DNA of 18,354 nucleotides from Alphaproteobacteria bacterium UBA7371 (lineage in GTDB: Bacteria; Pseudomonadota; Alphaproteobacteria; UBA8317). Made by a program: the position numbers and the translations under genes. This document shows, in pieces, positions 15,010-18,354 of this stretch. Every line of letters begins with the position of its first letter. Positions within the stretch are counted from its first letter, which is position 1. Location: contig DKOD01000138.1 in the NCBI GenBank assembly GCA_002469865.1, forward strand, positions 1 through 18,354, written 5' to 3'. The notes below the pieces were generated by a model. The model saw only the letters and a list, made by a program, of their open reading frames with translations, was not told the origin of the DNA and ran no database searches.

Positions 15010-15656
15010 CACCACCATTCCACTTCAAATTCTGTGACCACGTTCTTCACCTGTGAAGGGGTAAGCATTCTTGGGTGAAAACCACGCATGAGAATCGCAA
15101 GCTTGGCCGTTTCCTCCAGCTCTTCCATTGCATGACAGGACGCTTCGAGATTCTTACCTGCCACAACTGGGCCATGATTGGCCAACAGGACAGCAGTATG
15201 CTTACCACCCAATCCTCGGAGCGCATCGCCCATGGCGGAATCACCAGGCATGAAAAAAGGTAGCAGTTTTACCTTGCCAAGTCTCATGATGGAATAGGGG
15301 GTGAGGGGTGGCAGGACGTTTTCCGGGTCCACCTCAGGCATCATTGACCAGGCGACGGAATAGCAAGAATGAAGATGCACCACCGCGCCCGCAGATTTTC
15401 GTGTCTCATAAAAGGCGCTGTGAAGGGGCATTTCTTTTGTTGGCTTGAGTCCTGAAACATGCCGTCCAAAAGCATCAATGCAGGATAAGTCATTTGGATC
15501 GAGACTTCCAAAAGAGCTTCCAGTAGGGGTTACCAACAGGCTACCATCCTCACAACGGGCCGATATGTTGCCTGTGGAACCACCCGTTAAGCCACGGTCA
15601 AATAAGGATTTTGCAAGCAGGCAAATTTTTTCCCGCAATTTGTTTTGGGAACTCAC
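15009..15656 (-). CDS. otnC: 3-oxo-tetronate 4-phosphate decarboxylase (class II aldolase/AraD family)
   Basis: A 215-residue class II aldolase-fold protein, the usual OtnC length. GSTGNIS at 26-32 and TPTGSSFG at 43-50 form the phosphate-binding loops, Glu75 (KEMPLH) is the likely acid/base, and the zinc ligands are His94, His96 (HLHS) and His161 (ANHGPV). It decarboxylates 3-oxo-tetronate 4-phosphate to dihydroxyacetone phosphate, the last step for both L-threonate and D-erythronate. It starts with GTG, overlapping the otnK stop as GTGA, with GGAGG a few bases upstream; no in-frame ATG fits. Fuculose-phosphate or ribulose-phosphate enzymes share the fold, but the kinase and isomerase neighbours settle the role. 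Confidence 0.9.
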   Translation of the reverse strand: MSSQNKLREKICLLAKSLFDRGLTGGSTGNISARCEDGSLLVTPTGSSFGSLDPNDLSCIDAFGRHVSGLKPTKEMPLHSAFYETRKSAGAVVHLHSCYSVAWSMMPEVDPENVLPPLTPYSIMRLGKVKLLPFFMPGDSAMGDALRGLGGKHTAVLLANHGPVVAGKNLEASCHAMEELEETAKLAILMRGFHPRMLTPSQVKNVVTEFEVEWW

Positions 15657-16924
15657 ATATCCTCCAATTTTTTAAAGGCATCGCTGAAAAAGTTCTCTGA
15701 ACCAAAATTACCAGATTTCAGGGTAAGTGCGATGTGATGGCCCTGTGATGTGCAAAAACACCATGGAACACCTGCCGCAATTTCGGGGCCTACATCTAGT
15801 CTATCCACTTGCAGCGCCTTGGTGACCGCGCCGGAAGTCTCGCCCCCGGCTACAATGATGCGCCGCGCACCCAGATCACGAGCTGCAACAGCAAGTTTTG
15901 CAAGAGATGATTCCACAATAGAGCCTGCTTGAGCTTTGCCAAGAAGCTCCTGTGTGGCGCGCACCTTATCCGGACTGGCAGTTGAATAAATCAATGGTGC
16001 CTCATCAAGCTTCTGCCCCCCCAACCAATCCAAAACCGGCAACAGTCCTTGTTCAGCTAGAGATCTGGGGTCAAGCTCATAACTTGGCTTTCCTTGGGCA
16101 ATGTATCGTGTCACCTGAGCATTGGTCATCGCAGAGCAACTACCGGAAAGGACGATAGCTTTTGGTTCAATATTGGGAATTTGTTTCCCCTTTTTTTGAT
16201 CTGAAAGCATGCCCTTATCCGCAAAAATTTGTGGAAGTGGCATTGTGATTGCTGATCCGCCGGTCAAAAGCCTCATGTCGGCGCATGCTTTTGCAATGTG
16301 ATTTAAGTCTTCGTTCTCTACGGCATCAATAATGAGATGTGCCACATTTTGCTCGAGCGCAGCAGCGCATGAAGCACGGATGGCCTCGGCTCCCCGTGCA
16401 ACGGTCATACGGTCAATGAGGCCAACTTTTCCGTTCACTTGCGGGCGTAGGAGGCGAACAAGATTGCTGTCGCGCATGGGGGTGAGAGGGTGGTCCTTCA
16501 TGGGGCTTTCTGCAAGGGGCAATTGTCCCACAAATAAGTTGCCCATAAAAATAGAGCGACCATTTTCTGGAAATGCTGGGCAGTAGATGGTTTGTTTCGC
16601 ACCCAAATCTGACATTAATGCCTCGGCGACAGGGCCAATGTTACCCTGGGGCGTCGAGTCGAAGGTGGAACAATATTTCCAAAATATTTGTTTTGCGCCG
16701 GCTGATGTAAGCCATGCCAGGGCGTTACGGGCTTCAGCCACCGCATTCGCGACAGGTTCACTCCGGATTTTCAGCATAATCACTTCAAATGGTGACGTTT
16801 CCTGAGGTGGGCTATTGGGAATACCGATGCGCAATGAGACTGGATAACCGCTTCGCGCCAGAATACCCGCCAGGTCGGTGGCACCAGTAAAATCATCCGC
16901 AATTGCACCAAAAAGGGTGGCCAT
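15653..16924 (-). CDS. otnK: 3-oxo-tetronate kinase (DUF1537/four-carbon acid-sugar kinase family)
   Basis: A 423-residue DUF1537 kinase. The N-terminal domain has IADDFTGATDLA from residue 8 and the substrate-binding KYCSTFDSTPQG at 83-94, then KDHPLTPMRDSNL. The C-terminal ATP-binding domain has VLSGSCSAMTNAQ, AGGETSGAVTKAL and KSGNFGSENFF. These are the classical OtnK signatures. The enzyme phosphorylates 3-oxo-tetronate at O4 for OtnC. It follows ltnD with its ATG three bases after that stop (TAAACCATG) and overlaps otnC by four bases. The ribosome site is weak, in keeping with coupling to ltnD. It is a paralogue of the OiaK at 11407-12780, in the same operon but clearly diverged in length and motif. 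Confidence 0.92.
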   Translation of the reverse strand: MATLFGAIADDFTGATDLAGILARSGYPVSLRIGIPNSPPQETSPFEVIMLKIRSEPVANAVAEARNALAWLTSAGAKQIFWKYCSTFDSTPQGNIGPVAEALMSDLGAKQTIYCPAFPENGRSIFMGNLFVGQLPLAESPMKDHPLTPMRDSNLVRLLRPQVNGKVGLIDRMTVARGAEAIRASCAAALEQNVAHLIIDAVENEDLNHIAKACADMRLLTGGSAITMPLPQIFADKGMLSDQKKGKQIPNIEPKAIVLSGSCSAMTNAQVTRYIAQGKPSYELDPRSLAEQGLLPVLDWLGGQKLDEAPLIYSTASPDKVRATQELLGKAQAGSIVESSLAKLAVAARDLGARRIIVAGGETSGAVTKALQVDRLDVGPEIAAGVPWCFCTSQGHHIALTLKSGNFGSENFFSDAFKKLEDM

Positions 16925-16927
16925 GGT

Positions 16928-17821
16928 TTATTGTTTTTCTGGCAAATGCAGGCCAGCGGTATCTGCATACAATTTCGCCAATGCTGCATCATCTTCAAAG
17001 CCAAGGCCTTTTTCAACCGCTGTCTTGAATAGGGCAAGTGCGGCCTCGGTAATGGGCGCAGAAAATCCTGTGGTTTTTGCGATGTCCATCACGATCCCCA
17101 AATCTTTTGGCCAGATGTTGATGGTGCTATGCGGTGTGTAATCCCCCTCAACAATATGGGGGGCACGGTTTTCCAATATCCAACTCGTGCCTGCGCTTTG
17201 TGAAACAACCTCAAAAAACCGTGCAGGTGCGATTCCTTGGGCAAGTGCGAAGGTGATTGCTTCTGCCATTGAGGCAATATGAATACCGGCCAACATTTGA
17301 TTTGTGGCCTTCATGGCTGAGCCTGCTCCAGCATGATCGCCCATATCGAAAACTTTTGCGGAAATGGCATCAAGAACTGGTTTTGCAGCGTCAAAAGCTG
17401 CTTTGCGCCCCGAAGCCATGACGGTCAATTCCCCCGAACTAGCCCTAATTGCCCCACCTGAAATCGGCGCATCGAGATATAGTAAGCCTTCTTTTTCTGC
17501 GCGCGTCTCCATTTGGACTGCAATATCTGGAGGGATTGTGGCGCAAGAAACAATGACGGTATTATTGTGTAACGAGCTTGCTATGCCCGTTTCTCCAAAA
17601 AGAACTTCTTGGGTTTGGTCTGCATTCAACACCACCACAACCAACGCATCAAAATTGACGGCATGTTCGCGAAATATTCCTGTCTCGGCACCCTCAACCA
17701 CAAGCCGGTCAATTGCAGCTTGGTTTATGTCATGACCCCAGACCCGGTGACCTGCATTAATGAGGTTTCTGGCAATCCCATAGCCCATGGATCCCAAACC
17801 GATAATCCCGATATTCTGCAT
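16928..17821 (-). CDS. ltnD: L-threonate 2-dehydrogenase (beta-hydroxyacid dehydrogenase family)
   Basis: A 297-residue HIBADH-family enzyme. GLGSMG at 8-13 binds NAD, DAPISGG at 117-123 binds substrate, and Lys171 with Asn174 (SAMKATNQMLAG) is catalytic. SWILENRAPHIVEGDY and KDLGIVMDIA are LtnD-like. It oxidises L-threonate to 2-oxo-tetronate; OtnI, OtnK and OtnC follow directly in the same transcript, which confirms the role. It is the first gene of the eight-gene minus-strand operon. GAGAGG lies about 10 bases before the ATG. It is distinct from the HIBADH-family protein at 1766-2689, which lacks the ISGG motif. Confidence 0.9.
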   Translation of the reverse strand: MQNIGIIGLGSMGYGIARNLINAGHRVWGHDINQAAIDRLVVEGAETGIFREHAVNFDALVVVVLNADQTQEVLFGETGIASSLHNNTVIVSCATIPPDIAVQMETRAEKEGLLYLDAPISGGAIRASSGELTVMASGRKAAFDAAKPVLDAISAKVFDMGDHAGAGSAMKATNQMLAGIHIASMAEAITFALAQGIAPARFFEVVSQSAGTSWILENRAPHIVEGDYTPHSTINIWPKDLGIVMDIAKTTGFSAPITEAALALFKTAVEKGLGFEDDAALAKLYADTAGLHLPEKQ

Positions 17822-18258
17822 GTTTTTATGCCTCTCTTAGCCAGGGACGAGTGGTGACAAGGCCCAGTAAGATGTTTAGCTATTGATGTTGAACATAACA
17901 AGTTTGGGATGCCAAAGAAAAAAACGGAATTTGATTTTTATTCAAGCCTATGTTTGCCGACAGCATATCAAACCGCGAGCAGAACCCCCATAACAACGGA
18001 TGAGAGAGATTGCCGGTATGATAATGAGCGCCCAAAATGCATGAGATGACCAAAGCCTGGACAGAATAAAGAGGCATGGGGACCGACCCCGGCTTCATGC
18101 ACTATGGTACAATCAACGCTGGTCGTAACAATAGGCAACAGGCGTTCGATTGCTCCGCGGTATTTTGTGAGGCAGTCTGAACATGTTTGCACCTAATTGC
18201 ATTTATGCTCAAGATAACATGCATATATTAGTTTTCTTGATAACAATGGGCCAAGATC
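17822..18258. promoter_or_regulatory. Control region between ltnD and the Dabb-domain gene
   Basis: These 437 bases hold no gene I can support and must contain the promoters of the minus-strand operon and of the plus-strand gene at 18259. An 11-base odd palindrome, ATGTTGAACAT, lies at 17886-17896, about 65 bases upstream of ltnD. Near the plus-strand gene, AAGATAACA (18211-18219) and TTGATAACA (18237-18245) form an 8-of-9 direct repeat 26 bases apart in AT-rich DNA. An open frame on the minus strand (17968-18192) has no ribosome site and no recognisable family. Confidence 0.45.
17886..17896. promoter_or_regulatory. Candidate operator palindrome upstream of ltnD
   Basis: ATGTT-G-AACAT is a perfect inverted repeat around one central base, placed where a repressor of the threonate/apionate operon would be expected. 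The regulator and its family are unknown. It does not resemble the TGGTATACCA site at 3534-3543, which suggests separate control of the two operons. Confidence 0.35.
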
Positions 18259-18354
18259 ATGATCAGACATGTGGTGCTTTTCAGGGCTCAGGAAAATCAA
18301 TTTGATCGTGTTCTTCAGGGGTTGAAAATTTTAGAGCAAATACCCCATGCATCC
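18259..18354 (+). CDS. Dabb (stress-responsive alpha/beta barrel) domain protein, N-terminal part
   Basis: An ATG at 18259 opens a frame that runs to the window edge (32 codons). It reads MIRHVVLFRAQENQFDRV and continues with GLKILEQIPHAS. This is the N-terminal pattern of Dabb-domain proteins (MIRHxVLF, then a helix ending in IPxA), small dimeric ferredoxin-like proteins of about 100 residues. Their functions vary and are often unknown; several lie in sugar and aromatic catabolic clusters. The ribosome site is weak (GGGCCAAGATC). The gene is divergent from ltnD and continues past the window end, so length and integrity are unknown. Confidence 0.7.
   Translation, partial: MIRHVVLFRAQENQFDRVLQGLKILEQIPHAS

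Noticed and set aside
17968..18192. A 74-codon minus-strand frame in the ltnD upstream region, first suspected as a transposase scrap
   Set aside because: No transposase motif, no terminal repeats and no ribosome site.
1..18354. CRISPR arrays, tRNA or rRNA genes, insertion sequences, phage genes
   Set aside because: No regularly spaced repeats, tRNA-like cloverleaf, integrase or transposase was seen on reading both strands.

Overview
The window is a dense block of sugar-acid catabolic genes, with almost no spare DNA between genes and many 1-4 base start/stop overlaps. The gene families (a Caulobacter-type XylX homologue, OtnK/OtnC/OtnI/LtnD/DenD, and a RuBisCO-like protein next to a DUF1537 kinase) and the moderate base composition point to an alphaproteobacterium, perhaps marine or plant-associated. 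This is inferred from family distribution; no rRNA or other taxonomic marker is present.

Layout. Positions 1-834 (+): the last codons of an unidentified gene, then a short-chain dehydrogenase. Positions 850-3469 (-): an SDR of gluconate 5-dehydrogenase type, a beta-hydroxyacid dehydrogenase and a phytanoyl-CoA-dioxygenase-like oxygenase, transcribed in that order. Positions 3470-3595: a divergent control region with a GntR/FadR-type palindrome. Positions 3596-9486 (+): L-idonate 5-dehydrogenase type enzyme, an enolase-superfamily acid-sugar dehydratase, a collapsed remnant of an FAD-linked oxidase, an XylX-type 2-keto-3-deoxypentonate dehydratase, a 2-keto-3-deoxygluconate kinase and D-erythronate dehydrogenase. 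Positions 9545-17821 (-): L-threonate dehydrogenase, OtnK, OtnC, OtnI, a RuBisCO-like protein, OiaK, ApnO and a glyoxylate/hydroxypyruvate-reductase-type enzyme, transcribed in that order. Positions 17822-18258: the control region of that operon. Position 18259 to the end (+): the start of a Dabb-domain protein.

How the genes work together. (1) L-threonate (LtnD) and D-erythronate (DenD, on the opposite strand) are oxidised to 2-oxo-tetronate, isomerised by OtnI, phosphorylated by OtnK and decarboxylated by OtnC to dihydroxyacetone phosphate. (2) D-apionate, from the branched plant sugar apiose, is rearranged by ApnO to 3-oxo-isoapionate, phosphorylated by OiaK and cleaved or decarboxylated by the RuBisCO-like protein. 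(3) L-idonate or D-gluconate can pass through the idonate/5-ketogluconate dehydrogenase pair and a dehydratase to 2-keto-3-deoxygluconate and KdgK. (4) Pentonates can pass through a dehydratase and the XylX homologue towards 2-oxoglutarate semialdehyde. The later enzymes of (3) and (4), all transporters and all regulators lie outside the window.

The least explained parts are the truncated oxidase at 6115-6444, a coding-like scrap at 14112-14261 in front of the RuBisCO-like gene, and the oxygenase/dehydrogenase trio at 850-3469.
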